A stretch of DNA of 64,000 nucleotides, from the NCBI GenBank assembly GCA_900553395.1, contig USDJ01000003.1, positions 62,001 to 126,000 on the forward strand, written 5' to 3'. Positions within the stretch are counted from its first letter, which is position 1. Every line of letters begins with the position of its first letter. The notes below the pieces were generated by a model. It saw only the letters and a list, made by a program, of their open reading frames with translations. It was not told the DNA's origin and did not search any database. Made by a program: the position numbers and the translations under genes. Below, piece by piece: positions 24,062 through 30,985 of the stretch. The DNA is from an uncultured Mycoplasmatota bacterium. Its GTDB lineage: Bacteria; Bacillota_I; Bacilli_A; RF39; UBA660.

Positions 24062-24103
24062 TTAAAAGGGGAAGCCTTTTAGGGTTTTCCCTTAGTTTTT
24101 TTA
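24062..24103 (+). terminator. Terminator after the coat gene
   Basis: Interleaved inverted repeats (AAAAGG/CCTTTT and AGGG/CCCT) followed by TAGTTTTTTTA. A strong terminator behind the coat gene is a known filamentous-phage feature. Confidence 0.6.
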
Positions 24104-24117
24104 TTAGGAGATATTTT

Positions 24118-24273
24118 ATGTTTATAGTTTATATAGAAAATTTATTAAATAAAAAAGAGATTAAAAAAGTTTTTTGGAATAGGGATAACATGATCAAGTT
24201 TGTCAGAAAGGTAAACTATTTTAAAAAAGTAAGGTTGTTGTGTATAGAGGACAATAGTCTTTTATACGACTAG
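24118..24273 (+). CDS. Small basic provirus protein (51 aa)
   Basis: Begins MFIVYIENLLNKKEIKKVFW, ends DNSLLYD, Lys-rich in the middle. RBS TTAGGAGAT; the stop lies 10 bases before the next start. No hydrophobic segment long enough for a membrane helix. Unrecognised; position between coat and adsorption genes. Confidence 0.6.
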   Translation: MFIVYIENLLNKKEIKKVFWNRDNMIKFVRKVNYFKKVRLLCIEDNSLLYD

Positions 24274-24283
24274 GGGGTAAATT

Positions 24284-24427
24284 ATGATTAATTTTATATT
24301 AGGAATATCATTAACATTAAACTTTATATGCGGACTAGTAGTCTATATGGTAATAAAAAAGAAAAAGGTATTAAAAGGGGACTTTTGTAGTGATACTGAG
24401 TTAAATGATATGTTGAGTAAATTATAA
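24284..24427 (+). CDS. Small single-pass membrane protein of the provirus (47 aa)
   Basis: N-terminal transmembrane helix (INFILGISLTLNFICGLVVY) followed by KKKKVLKGD and an acidic tail. RBS TAGGGGG. Size and topology fit the minor coat proteins (pVII/pIX type) of filamentous phages, but there is no diagnostic sequence. Confidence 0.6.
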   Translation: MINFILGISLTLNFICGLVVYMVIKKKKVLKGDFCSDTELNDMLSKL

Positions 24428-24443
24428 AGAGAGTAGGGATTCT

Positions 24444-26054
24444 ATGAATATTTTAAAATGTAAATACGAGGCTCACAGATTTGTAAACGTAATATTTTAC
24501 TTTTTAGTGTTTGCTATTGGGTTTGTACTAGGGTTTGGAGCTAATAAGATAGACATTAAAAATTTGCTTAGTGAATTTTTAATGATAGATAATGTAAGTG
24601 CTTTGACTGAGGCTAAATCTGGGACAATTACGTTGCCTAGTAATTTAAAAGTTAGTAAATCTAATTTTAATAGTGAGACATATATATATAATTTATTTAA
24701 TTATGTAGTTGATGAAGTTGGACTAGACATATCTTTTAATGATTTCTTTAATGTTTTTGGCTTTAATTATCAACCTAAATATGAGCCGACAGCGAATACT
24801 AGATATTATTTTTCTAATTCTGATTGGTATTCTTATAGTTTTAATAATTATAATCAATATTCAAGAACTAAAGGAAATGTTTTGTATCTTGAATACGTTA
24901 GTACCTCTTCGTTTAAATATTACTATTATACTAACGACGATAATTCAGACTATGCAACTTTTGGTGGTGGTGATAGTTATTATGTTTTCTCAACTCATGA
25001 TTTTTCAAGTAGTAACAGATATATAAAATTATTAGATTTTAGTGAATTTATAGTTCAGTTTAATTATGATGATTCAATATTTACTGAAGACCCTAACAAG
25101 AACTTTTATAAATATTGTTGGGATTTTAATTATAACACCTTATTTGCAGTAATTCCAAACAAAGAGCTGTATGATTCAGTCGCAAGTAGTGAAGATAATG
25201 AACATACAATTGGTGGTGGTTTTTATGGCTTTGGAGATTTAAGTAGCATACAACGTGGTACATATGTTAGTCCAGTAATAGGTAAAAATCAATCTATTGT
25301 AGATATGATGTTTGGAAAAAAGTTTGAAAATTTACAAGATATTGTTGAAAAAACTGACAATCTAAAAACGGATGGAGAATTACAAGCACGTTATACTGGA
25401 GTAGGGCTATCACCTAATATAACGTCTGGGACTCCATTATCCGTAATTGACACGGCAAATTCAAATACTTATTTTAATGATAATTTACAAAAACTTAAGT
25501 ATGCTTATTATTTCAATTACTTTTATTATTTTGATGTTCTTGGCAATAAAAAATATAACATTTTTAAATATGAACCTACTTGTGAATATAAAAAAGTAGC
25601 AGATTACAAAGTAGGTGTAACTTGTGCTAATCAAAATGGAGCAAAAATGTATGAGTTTACTACTAAAACGAATGATATTCTTTCAATGAAAACTGAGGCA
25701 ATAAGTCAGCTAATTAGTTCAGATATATCAAGTAATATATGTATATATGTACCAAAAGATTACAAAGTCTCTGTTTTGGAAGAAAATCATGAACTTGGTG
25801 GAATAGAGGGCAGTGTTGAACTTCCAGATGGTTCACTTGAGAGCTTTTTTTCAACTATTGATGATGAAAAAGATTCAAGTTCTTTAGTTTCAAAAGTTGG
25901 CAAATTTATTGATAAAATTAGTGGCTCATTAGAATTTATTAAAACTCAAGTTTATAATTTTTATTGTTCAATGCCGTCTTTAGTTCAAATGTTTATATTA
26001 TCAGTTTTAACAATATTAATAGTTGGAGTTATTATAGGAATGGTGGTCAGATAA
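24444..26054 (+). CDS. Adsorption / tip protein (pIII-like)
   Basis: 536-aa protein with an N-terminal signal/anchor helix (residues about 13-36, VIFYFLVFAIGFVLGFG). A large Tyr/Asn/Asp-rich beta ectodomain with few cysteines follows, then a C-terminal membrane helix (MFILSVLTILIVGVIIGMVV) with the tail at the very end. This size, topology and position directly before small minor-coat-like genes is the hallmark of the inovirus adsorption protein. Receptor-binding specificity cannot be read. RBS AGGG. It ends one base before the next start. Confidence 0.72.
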   Translation: MNILKCKYEAHRFVNVIFYFLVFAIGFVLGFGANKIDIKNLLSEFLMIDNVSALTEAKSGTITLPSNLKVSKSNFNSETYIYNLFNYVVDEVGLDISFNDFFNVFGFNYQPKYEPTANTRYYFSNSDWYSYSFNNYNQYSRTKGNVLYLEYVSTSSFKYYYYTNDDNSDYATFGGGDSYYVFSTHDFSSSNRYIKLLDFSEFIVQFNYDDSIFTEDPNKNFYKYCWDFNYNTLFAVIPNKELYDSVASSEDNEHTIGGGFYGFGDLSSIQRGTYVSPVIGKNQSIVDMMFGKKFENLQDIVEKTDNLKTDGELQARYTGVGLSPNITSGTPLSVIDTANSNTYFNDNLQKLKYAYYFNYFYYFDVLGNKKYNIFKYEPTCEYKKVADYKVGVTCANQNGAKMYEFTTKTNDILSMKTEAISQLISSDISSNICIYVPKDYKVSVLEENHELGGIEGSVELPDGSLESFFSTIDDEKDSSSLVSKVGKFIDKISGSLEFIKTQVYNFYCSMPSLVQMFILSVLTILIVGVIIGMVVR

Positions 26055-26055
26055 T

Positions 26056-26280
26056 ATGTTGGATTTTTTATCAAAATGTGGAGATTTGATAGCTTTAGTT
26101 TTTAAAGGCATTGAAGAATTTATAAGTTTTATGTTAGGGTTGCCTAAGTTCTTAATATCAATGATATACGTTGTGCCACGACCATTTTCAGATGTAATTT
26201 TGGCTTTTATATCAATAATATCTTTTTTCTTATTATTGAGAGCTTTAGGCAAGATAGTAAGTGCCTATAAAGGGGGGTAA
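26056..26280 (+). CDS. Small membrane protein (pVI-like position)
   Basis: 74 aa with two hydrophobic segments (GIEEFISFMLGLPKFLISMIYV and DVILAFISIISFFLLLRAL) and a basic, Gly-rich end. It follows the adsorption gene immediately, the position of gene VI in classical filamentous phages, so a minor coat or tip role is likely (inference from order). Confidence 0.65.
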   Translation: MLDFLSKCGDLIALVFKGIEEFISFMLGLPKFLISMIYVVPRPFSDVILAFISIISFFLLLRALGKIVSAYKGG

Positions 26281-26282
26281 AT

Positions 26283-26543
26283 ATGTTAAGTCAAGTATTT
26301 CCATTTTTAATTAGTGTTATATCAAGATGTACAAGTTGGATATTTACATTAAAAATTAATGACGATCCAAGTATGACGTTAGGAGAATTCTTATTAACTT
26401 GTGCGTTTATAGGTATAGTAATTTATTTTTTAATTAGAAGTTTTGGTGGAGATTCTTTCCCTACTTTAAGAGGCTTGTTTGCAAGAGAACAAGAGGCAAA
26501 TGAAATAAAATTAAAAGTAGAATCTAAAAAAAGTAAAAAATAG
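26283..26543 (+). CDS. Small membrane protein of the provirus (86 aa)
   Basis: Two hydrophobic stretches (VFPFLISVISRCTSWIF and FLLTCAFIGIVIYFLIRSF) and a long charged C-terminal tail (REQEANEIKLKVESKKSKK). Starts 3 bases after the preceding stop with GGGGGG as RBS. No family recognised; probably a virion end protein or assembly factor. Confidence 0.65.
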   Translation: MLSQVFPFLISVISRCTSWIFTLKINDDPSMTLGEFLLTCAFIGIVIYFLIRSFGGDSFPTLRGLFAREQEANEIKLKVESKKSKK

Positions 26544-26553
26544 GAGGTAATAT

Positions 26554-26712
26554 ATGGAGACTTTTTACGAAATGTCCGTAAAGATTATAGGTTCTTTGCC
26601 TGATACATCTTTGTGGATTTATGATTTAGGAACTATATTTTTAGTAATAGTAGCATTTTGTGTATTTATAATACCAATATCTTTAATGTATAAGAAAGTT
26701 ATAGGTGGTTAG
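26554..26712 (+). CDS. Small single-pass membrane protein (52 aa)
   Basis: METFYEMSVKIIGSLPDTSL followed by one helix (IFLVIVAFCVFIIPISLM) and YKKVIGG. RBS TAGGAGG, 8 bases from the ATG; directly abuts the next gene. Fits a filamentous-phage minor coat protein in size and topology. Confidence 0.65.
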   Translation: METFYEMSVKIIGSLPDTSLWIYDLGTIFLVIVAFCVFIIPISLMYKKVIGG

Positions 26713-26713
26713 T

Positions 26714-26920
26714 ATGAGTATTAGTCATATACCATTTTATATAACTTGGGATATATATATGGAATTTGTAACGAGCAACTTTCCTAATTTAGTGCTAAGC
26801 GATAATGCACTATTTATAGGATTTATCATATTAAATTGCTTTGCAATATTCTGTATATACTTATTGATAAAATTAATTAAATTTGTAGTCATATTAGGTA
26901 AAAATATGATTTATAGATAG
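26714..26920 (+). CDS. Small single-pass membrane protein (68 aa)
   Basis: Starts MSISHIPFYITWDIYMEF with RBS AGGTGG; a GTG in frame 9 bases upstream is less likely. One transmembrane helix (FIGFIILNCFAIFCIYLLIKL) then a basic end. It lies directly before the Zot-type ATPase gene. Unrecognised. Confidence 0.65.
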   Translation: MSISHIPFYITWDIYMEFVTSNFPNLVLSDNALFIGFIILNCFAIFCIYLLIKLIKFVVILGKNMIYR

Positions 26921-26933
26921 GAGTAATGATTAA

Positions 26934-27575
26934 ATGGTTATAATAATTTTAGTAATAATTCTGTTTTTATGGATTATTATAGGAAATTTAATGCAAAAGC
27001 CTGGTAATACGTTCGATATGTATATTGGTGTACCAGGAAGTGGTAAAACGACTTTTGCCGCTTATTTGACCAAAAAAAGAAGAAAAATGGGTAAAAAGAA
27101 TCCTAAGCTAGGCGTTGTACATAGTAATGTGCCTATAAAAGGAGCTTATAAGGTTGAAAAAAGTGATATTGGCAAGTATTTACTAAAAGATACTTTATTA
27201 CTTATGGATGAGGCTGGAATAGATTATAATAATAGAAATTTTAAAAAATTTAGTGATGATGAAACTTACTTTTATAAATTTCATAGACACTATAATGTAG
27301 ATATAGCTTTATTTTCACAAGATTTTGACGTAGATGTAAAATTGAGAAAGTTAGCTACAAGATTATACATAGTAAGTAAATCAATATTTCCAGGATTCGT
27401 AAAACGTAAATTAATAACTAAGAAAATAGGAATAGATAACAATACCAAACAATTAATAGACCAATATTCTTTTGCATTTTTAGGAGTAAAATATATATAT
27501 TGTCCTAAATTATGGAAAATGTTTGATTCTTATTCATATAAAGAACTACCAACTAAAGAATGGGAAGGATACTAG
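26934..27575 (+). CDS. Zot-like morphogenesis ATPase (pI-like)
   Basis: 213 aa. An N-terminal membrane helix (residues 2-19, VIIILVIILFLWIIIG) precedes a P-loop ATPase with Walker A GVPGSGKTT (32-40), Walker B LLLMDEAG (88-95), and FYKFHRHYNVDIALFSQDFDVDVKLRK. This His/Tyr then SQ pattern is typical of Zot proteins that drive inovirus assembly through the envelope. Unlike pI of E. coli phages it has no downstream transmembrane helix and periplasmic domain, as expected in a Gram-positive host. Key marker gene of the element. Confidence 0.9.
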   Translation: MVIIILVIILFLWIIIGNLMQKPGNTFDMYIGVPGSGKTTFAAYLTKKRRKMGKKNPKLGVVHSNVPIKGAYKVEKSDIGKYLLKDTLLLMDEAGIDYNNRNFKKFSDDETYFYKFHRHYNVDIALFSQDFDVDVKLRKLATRLYIVSKSIFPGFVKRKLITKKIGIDNNTKQLIDQYSFAFLGVKYIYCPKLWKMFDSYSYKELPTKEWEGY

Positions 27576-27608
27576 GTTATATGCGCGACATTTATGTCGC
27601 ATATAACC
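27575..27608 (+). other. Long inverted repeat upstream of rep (candidate replication origin)
   Basis: GGTTATATGCGCGACAT pairs with ATGTCGCATATAACC apart from a two-base bulge, with only a TT-type loop. It lies between the Zot and rep genes, starts at the Zot stop codon, and no T tract follows, so a rolling-circle origin hairpin is more likely than a terminator. Confidence 0.6.
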
Positions 27609-27618
27609 GATAGTAATT

Positions 27619-28713
27619 ATGAAGAGGAGTAGTCATAATTATTTGTCGTATGAAGAAGAAAAACTAGCAAGAACAGAATATAAAGACTTTCTGATAGAGC
27701 ATAAAGGTGTGAAACACCTGGATGCTCTATTACTTGATAGTAGTCTCATATCTACGACAAAATTAAAAAAATACTATCTAAAAGTTATAGATTGTGGTAA
27801 ATATAAGCAAGTTTACTACTATGATAGATTAAAAATTAAAAATGATAGTAGCTATGAAAAATATAAGAAAATTGATACCACATATCTATACAAAAAAGAA
27901 AACATAAAAAGAAAAAAAGAAAAACAATTAATAGAATTAAAAAATATAAATAGGAGTAAATTTAAATTACAGAGATTAGTAAAAGCAAACGAGGAAGAAT
28001 TTAAAACATTTATTACTTTAACCTTTGATGATGACGTAAAAGACATTGAACAAGCTAATAAGAAATTTAGATATTGGAGAGATACATTCCAAAGAAAGTT
28101 TAAAAACTTTAAATACGTATGTGTTCCAGAATTTCAAAAAAATGACAGAGTTCATTATCACTTATTAACAAATGTAAGCTACAATGATATTGAATTAATC
28201 AATGAAAATATCATATATTATAATTTTTTAAATAATATCCATAAACACAAATATAAGCTAATTAAGAAAAGAGTAGGGGAAGTAGTAATAAATAAATTAA
28301 TTAAATTAAATGATTTAAATTTAGTGTTAAGAAAGCAAAACAATAAATGGCATAACACAAAGAAAACATATAATTTTAAAACAAAGCAAAACAAAATATT
28401 TAAAACTATTCGTTATTGGAAAAATGGCTTTAGCAACGTAGTTAATATGAAAAATGTTAATGTAGTTGGTTATTTATCAAAATATATGACTAAAGACATT
28501 GACAATCGTTTGTTTGGTAAGAAAAGATATTTCAATAGTAATAACTTAGTTATTCCGAAAGAATATTGTATTGATTGTATAAATGAAATAGAATTTTTCT
28601 ATTATTTAGATTTTGTAAATAAAAGTAATATTGTATATAAAAAGGAATATTTAACTTATTTTGAAGAAAAAATAAATTTTATAGAATATAAGGAGAAAGG
28701 TTTAAATGAGTGA
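27619..28713 (+). CDS. rep: HUH rolling-circle replication initiation protein
   Basis: 364-aa Lys-rich protein with the three HUH endonuclease motifs in order: FITLTFDDD (about 130-138), VHYHLLTN (HUH, about 178) and VVGYLSKYMTKD (about 281-292), where the Tyr with a following Lys is the likely nicking site. It would nick the provirus or replicative form to start rolling-circle replication. An inverted repeat lies directly upstream. The last codons overlap the 56-aa gene by 8 bases. Single catalytic Tyr type is likely; the exact family is not determined. Confidence 0.88.
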   Translation: MKRSSHNYLSYEEEKLARTEYKDFLIEHKGVKHLDALLLDSSLISTTKLKKYYLKVIDCGKYKQVYYYDRLKIKNDSSYEKYKKIDTTYLYKKENIKRKKEKQLIELKNINRSKFKLQRLVKANEEEFKTFITLTFDDDVKDIEQANKKFRYWRDTFQRKFKNFKYVCVPEFQKNDRVHYHLLTNVSYNDIELINENIIYYNFLNNIHKHKYKLIKKRVGEVVINKLIKLNDLNLVLRKQNNKWHNTKKTYNFKTKQNKIFKTIRYWKNGFSNVVNMKNVNVVGYLSKYMTKDIDNRLFGKKRYFNSNNLVIPKEYCIDCINEIEFFYYLDFVNKSNIVYKKEYLTYFEEKINFIEYKEKGLNE

Positions 28714-28920
28714 TTATATAGTAAAATTAGAATTTGATGAACAGATATATAAATTTTATGAAGAAAAAGCAAGATTATTAAAAATAGACACAGAACAATT
28801 GATGGGCTTGATATTAGTTAATACATATAAACAGATGAAAAAGAAAGAAAAGAAAAAGAGCAAAAAGCTCCATTAATATAAGTATTCTTTTAAGATTTAA
28901 AGAAGTTAACATAATATATA
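28691..28920 (+). repeat. Right direct repeat (full-length copy)
   Basis: 230 bases covering the end of rep, the 56-aa gene and the sequence up to the dif centre; counterpart of 21991-22131, which lacks about 89 internal bases. Confidence 0.88.
28706..28876 (+). CDS. Ribbon-helix-helix-like protein (56 aa)
   Basis: Sequence begins MSDYIVKLEFDEQIYKFYEE; one beta strand then two helices (KARLLKIDTEQLMGLILVN), the Arc/MetJ-type pattern, and a Lys-rich tail. The ATG overlaps the end of rep and has AAGGAGAAAGG as RBS. A DNA-binding regulator or Rep accessory role is likely (inference). A truncated second copy of this gene is present at 22006-22087. Confidence 0.68.
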   Translation: MSDYIVKLEFDEQIYKFYEEKARLLKIDTEQLMGLILVNTYKQMKKKEKKKSKKLH

Positions 28921-28931
28921 TTGTCGGAATT
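28904..28931 (-). other. dif-like XerCD site (attR, chromosome-type XerC arm)
   Basis: On the minus strand: XerC arm AATTCCGACAA, centre TATATA, XerD arm TTATGTTAACT. Compared with the B. subtilis dif site as I recall it (ACTTCCTAGAA, TATATA, TTATGTAAACT), the arms agree at 8/11 and 10/11 positions and the centre fully. It lies at the switch in gene orientation, as a terminus dif should. Confidence 0.8.
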
Positions 28932-29265
28932 TAAAAATAAACAATTTATATAATAATTTCCTAATGCTAATTTATGTTTAGAAGCACATTACTACATATT
29001 GTATTTCAAATTATAATATTATTTTATTTAATCTTGTTTTTAATTTAAAATTTATAAATTAATTTTATAATGCAATAATTTCATAATCAATCTATCTATC
29101 TTTCAACATTTATATAGTTTATATATTATCGATTGTATTGTAATGAGATATATTATATTATAATTAAGTATTAAATCAATCTAATGTAGTTAATGCGTAG
29201 TATTAGATAGTTTTGTCCCCTACTTTTAAATCATCAGGATAGGGGAAGTGTACACAAAAAATAGA
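28932..29265. other. Gene-free AT-rich region right of dif
   Basis: About 330 bases with no ORF of note, very AT-rich, with short TCTA repeats near 29090-29100 and one imperfect hairpin (CCCCTA/TAGGGG, 29217-29245). No tRNA, promoter of good quality or repeat of the provirus seen. Possibly terminus-associated sequence. Confidence 0.6.
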
Positions 29266-29282
29266 CTATTCTTCGTCTATTC
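29255..29282 (-). terminator. Terminator of the XRE regulator gene
   Basis: On the minus strand AATAGAC/GTCTATT stem followed by TTTTT; the stop codon lies in the stem. Confidence 0.75.
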
Positions 29283-30072
29283 TTTTAAATGCTGTTTTTC
29301 TTGATTCTATTTCTGCAATCTTTTCAAACACCTCTGAAGCATTATTATCAGTTATTTCAGTATATCCAAGTTCTTTTAGAGCTTGTGATCTTATATTATT
29401 TAATTCCATTGTACGACTCAATTTATCTTCGATTTTTTGTTCAATTTGGTTGACAAATCGTCTATGTGATTCTGCTAATTTGCTTTTAGATGCTTTACCA
29501 CTTCTATATAATACCATAGCGCTAAACATAACGCTTTCAAATATAAACTGTTCATCTTCCTCAAAAACAAACTCCATTGGCTTTTCAAATCCAGTTTCTT
29601 TTGCAACATAGGCTAAAATATATTTTAATTCTTTGGTATTATTTATTGCTTGTAAATAATGATAAAAATAATTTACAATATTAAATCCTTCTTTACCATT
29701 ATCTTCTAGATATTCTTTAACTAAGTCCATAATACCAATAAATAGTTCTTGATTTTTAGGTGAGATGCCATTTAATATTTCGTTGCCTACTCCTACCCCA
29801 CTATTTTCTTCACGTTTTTGATCACAAAGACTATTTAGTCTTACTTCTACTTCAGTTATATAGTCTGTATCTATTTTAATTTTATTAATTTCTTCTGCAT
29901 TTTTAATGCCTAAAAGATTAAATAATAAAACTTTTTTATCCTTTGGCCATTTATTTATATCATCTAATTCTAAATAATTATATATCATCTGTCTAGAAAC
30001 GCCTAAGAATTTAGCTAATTTAACCTTAGAAATTCCTAATTCGCGTAATAGCTCAGTTAACTTCGTATTCAT
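29266..30072 (-). CDS. XRE-type regulator with long helical C-terminal domain
   Basis: 268 aa. An N-terminal helix-turn-helix (LLRELGISKVKLAKFLGVSRQMIYNYL, about 8-35) is followed by KWPKDKKVLLFNLLGI and a long, mostly helical, acidic domain without membrane segments or a recognisable catalytic site. It is monocistronic, with its own promoter, a candidate operator (TTTACA-N9-TGTAAA) and terminator, and is the first gene on the right of dif. Autoregulation is plausible. Whether it is a host gene or cargo of an older insertion is undetermined. RBS GGAGGG. Confidence 0.75.
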   Translation of the reverse strand: MNTKLTELLRELGISKVKLAKFLGVSRQMIYNYLELDDINKWPKDKKVLLFNLLGIKNAEEINKIKIDTDYITEVEVRLNSLCDQKREENSGVGVGNEILNGISPKNQELFIGIMDLVKEYLEDNGKEGFNIVNYFYHYLQAINNTKELKYILAYVAKETGFEKPMEFVFEEDEQFIFESVMFSAMVLYRSGKASKSKLAESHRRFVNQIEQKIEDKLSRTMELNNIRSQALKELGYTEITDNNASEVFEKIAEIESRKTAFKRIDEE

Positions 30073-30091
30073 TTTTTACCCTCCTAATATA

Positions 30092-30126
30092 ATTTTATCA
30101 CATTATTTACAATTGTCAAGTGTAAA
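30092..30126 (-). promoter_or_regulatory. Promoter and candidate operator of the XRE regulator
   Basis: Minus strand TTGACA, 16-base spacer, TAAAAT. An inverted repeat TTTACA-N9-TGTAAA (30106-30126) overlaps the -35, positioned for repression. Confidence 0.6.
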
Positions 30127-30141
30127 GTAATGGTAAATATA

Positions 30142-30774
30142 TTAGTGGATTAAAATTTTAATTACAAGTTTTAAAAGAAAGGGACTTGCAAAAGATTCAT
30201 ATAAACTAGTTAAAAGAACTAATATTGTAAAAAAGAAAACTACATACAAGTATTTATTGGTATAATTTCTCATATTAACTTGTTTTTTCTTTGCTATATT
30301 GTTAATCATATTCATAGATAACTTTGTTGTAAATGCCGTTAAAATTGAAATTAACAATATATTAATTATTAAGTGAGGAAAAATATATATAATACTTAAT
30401 ACTAATCCTTTTAATTTATAAGTAAAAATGAATGAAGATATACTAAATCCAATAATAAATGCTTTATAAAATAATATTATTATGTTTATTGGAAAGAAAA
30501 AATAAGTAAATCCAATTAAACTTATAATAAATATAATAGAAAAATTAATTATCAGTGTGTTTTTTAAATTGTCTATATATTTAAAATTATCAAGTCTTAA
30601 ATGTTCAATGAAAGATTCTATATATTCTACTACAATAGCTTTATCTGCAGAATTTAATATTACTATAAATATGGCTCCAGTTATTATTCCAAGTATAACT
30701 ATAATTAAAGAAAATAATACGTATTTTTTGTCAAATTTTATATTGTTAATTAGTTTGTCCAATGCTTTTTTCAT
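30142..30774 (-). CDS. spoIIM: Stage II sporulation protein M-like
   Basis: 210-aa polytopic membrane protein with about five helices and the SpoIIM family layout: ILGIITGAIFIVILN near the N-terminus, a central NTLIINFSIIF and KAFIIGFSISSFIFTYKLKG, and FPHLIINILLISILTAF. In Bacillus SpoIIM forms the DMP complex with SpoIID and SpoIIP that drives forespore engulfment; a SpoIIP homologue lies 7 kb away. In B. subtilis spoIIM is near xerD; here they lie on opposite sides of dif. Related SpoIIM-domain proteins exist in non-sporulators, so function is inferred. Confidence 0.78.
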   Translation of the reverse strand: MKKALDKLINNIKFDKKYVLFSLIIVILGIITGAIFIVILNSADKAIVVEYIESFIEHLRLDNFKYIDNLKNTLIINFSIIFIISLIGFTYFFFPINIIILFYKAFIIGFSISSFIFTYKLKGLVLSIIYIFPHLIINILLISILTAFTTKLSMNMINNIAKKKQVNMRNYTNKYLYVVFFFTILVLLTSLYESFASPFLLKLVIKILIH

Positions 30775-30861
30775 TATATCACCTAATTAATAATATTATA
30801 TAAATATATTTTTATTCCATTTTTAGAAAAAATATATTATAATATTTATTGAGGTGTGAAA

Positions 30862-30945
30862 ATGAATCCAAAAGTACAAAAAGCAGTTATAATAATACTA
30901 TTACTTGCTATGGTAGGTTCTACTTTACTTGCCATATTTGCATAA
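30862..30945 (+). CDS. Prli42-like stressosome membrane peptide (27 aa)
   Basis: MNPKVQKAVIIILLLAMVGS is followed by TLLAIFA: a two-lysine start and one transmembrane helix, matching the DUF4044/Prli42 miniprotein that anchors the stressosome in Listeria. RBS GAGGTG, 8 bases before the ATG, and a strong terminator directly after the stop support a genuine gene. No stressosome components are in the window, so the role is inferred from family. Confidence 0.72.
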   Translation: MNPKVQKAVIIILLLAMVGSTLLAIFA

Positions 30946-30985
30946 AAAAACAATCTATTTTAATTTTTAGATTGTTTTTTTGTAT
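30946..30985. terminator. Bidirectional terminator
   Basis: AAAAAACAATCTA/TAGATTGTTTTTT stem between the convergent Prli42-like gene and mscL; A and T runs on both sides. Confidence 0.85.

Larger units (their letters stand above)
22126..28920 (+). mobile_element. Inovirus-type (filamentous phage) provirus, about 6.8 kb
   Basis: A gene set in the order expected of a filamentous ssDNA phage: repressor (-), ssDNA-binding-like protein, small coat protein with one membrane helix, large adsorption-like protein with N-terminal signal and C-terminal anchor, several small membrane proteins, Zot-type ATPase, HUH rolling-circle replication protein. There is no capsid, terminase, tail or integrase gene. 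The ends share a dif-like core, so host XerC/XerD integration is inferred. All reading frames appear intact, so it may be active. Its size is typical of inoviruses (about 5-9 kb). Confidence 0.87.

Noticed and set aside
24739..25026. Overlapping hydrophobic ORF inside the adsorption-protein gene
   Set aside because: No RBS; its hydrophobicity arises from shifting a Tyr/Asn-rich frame.
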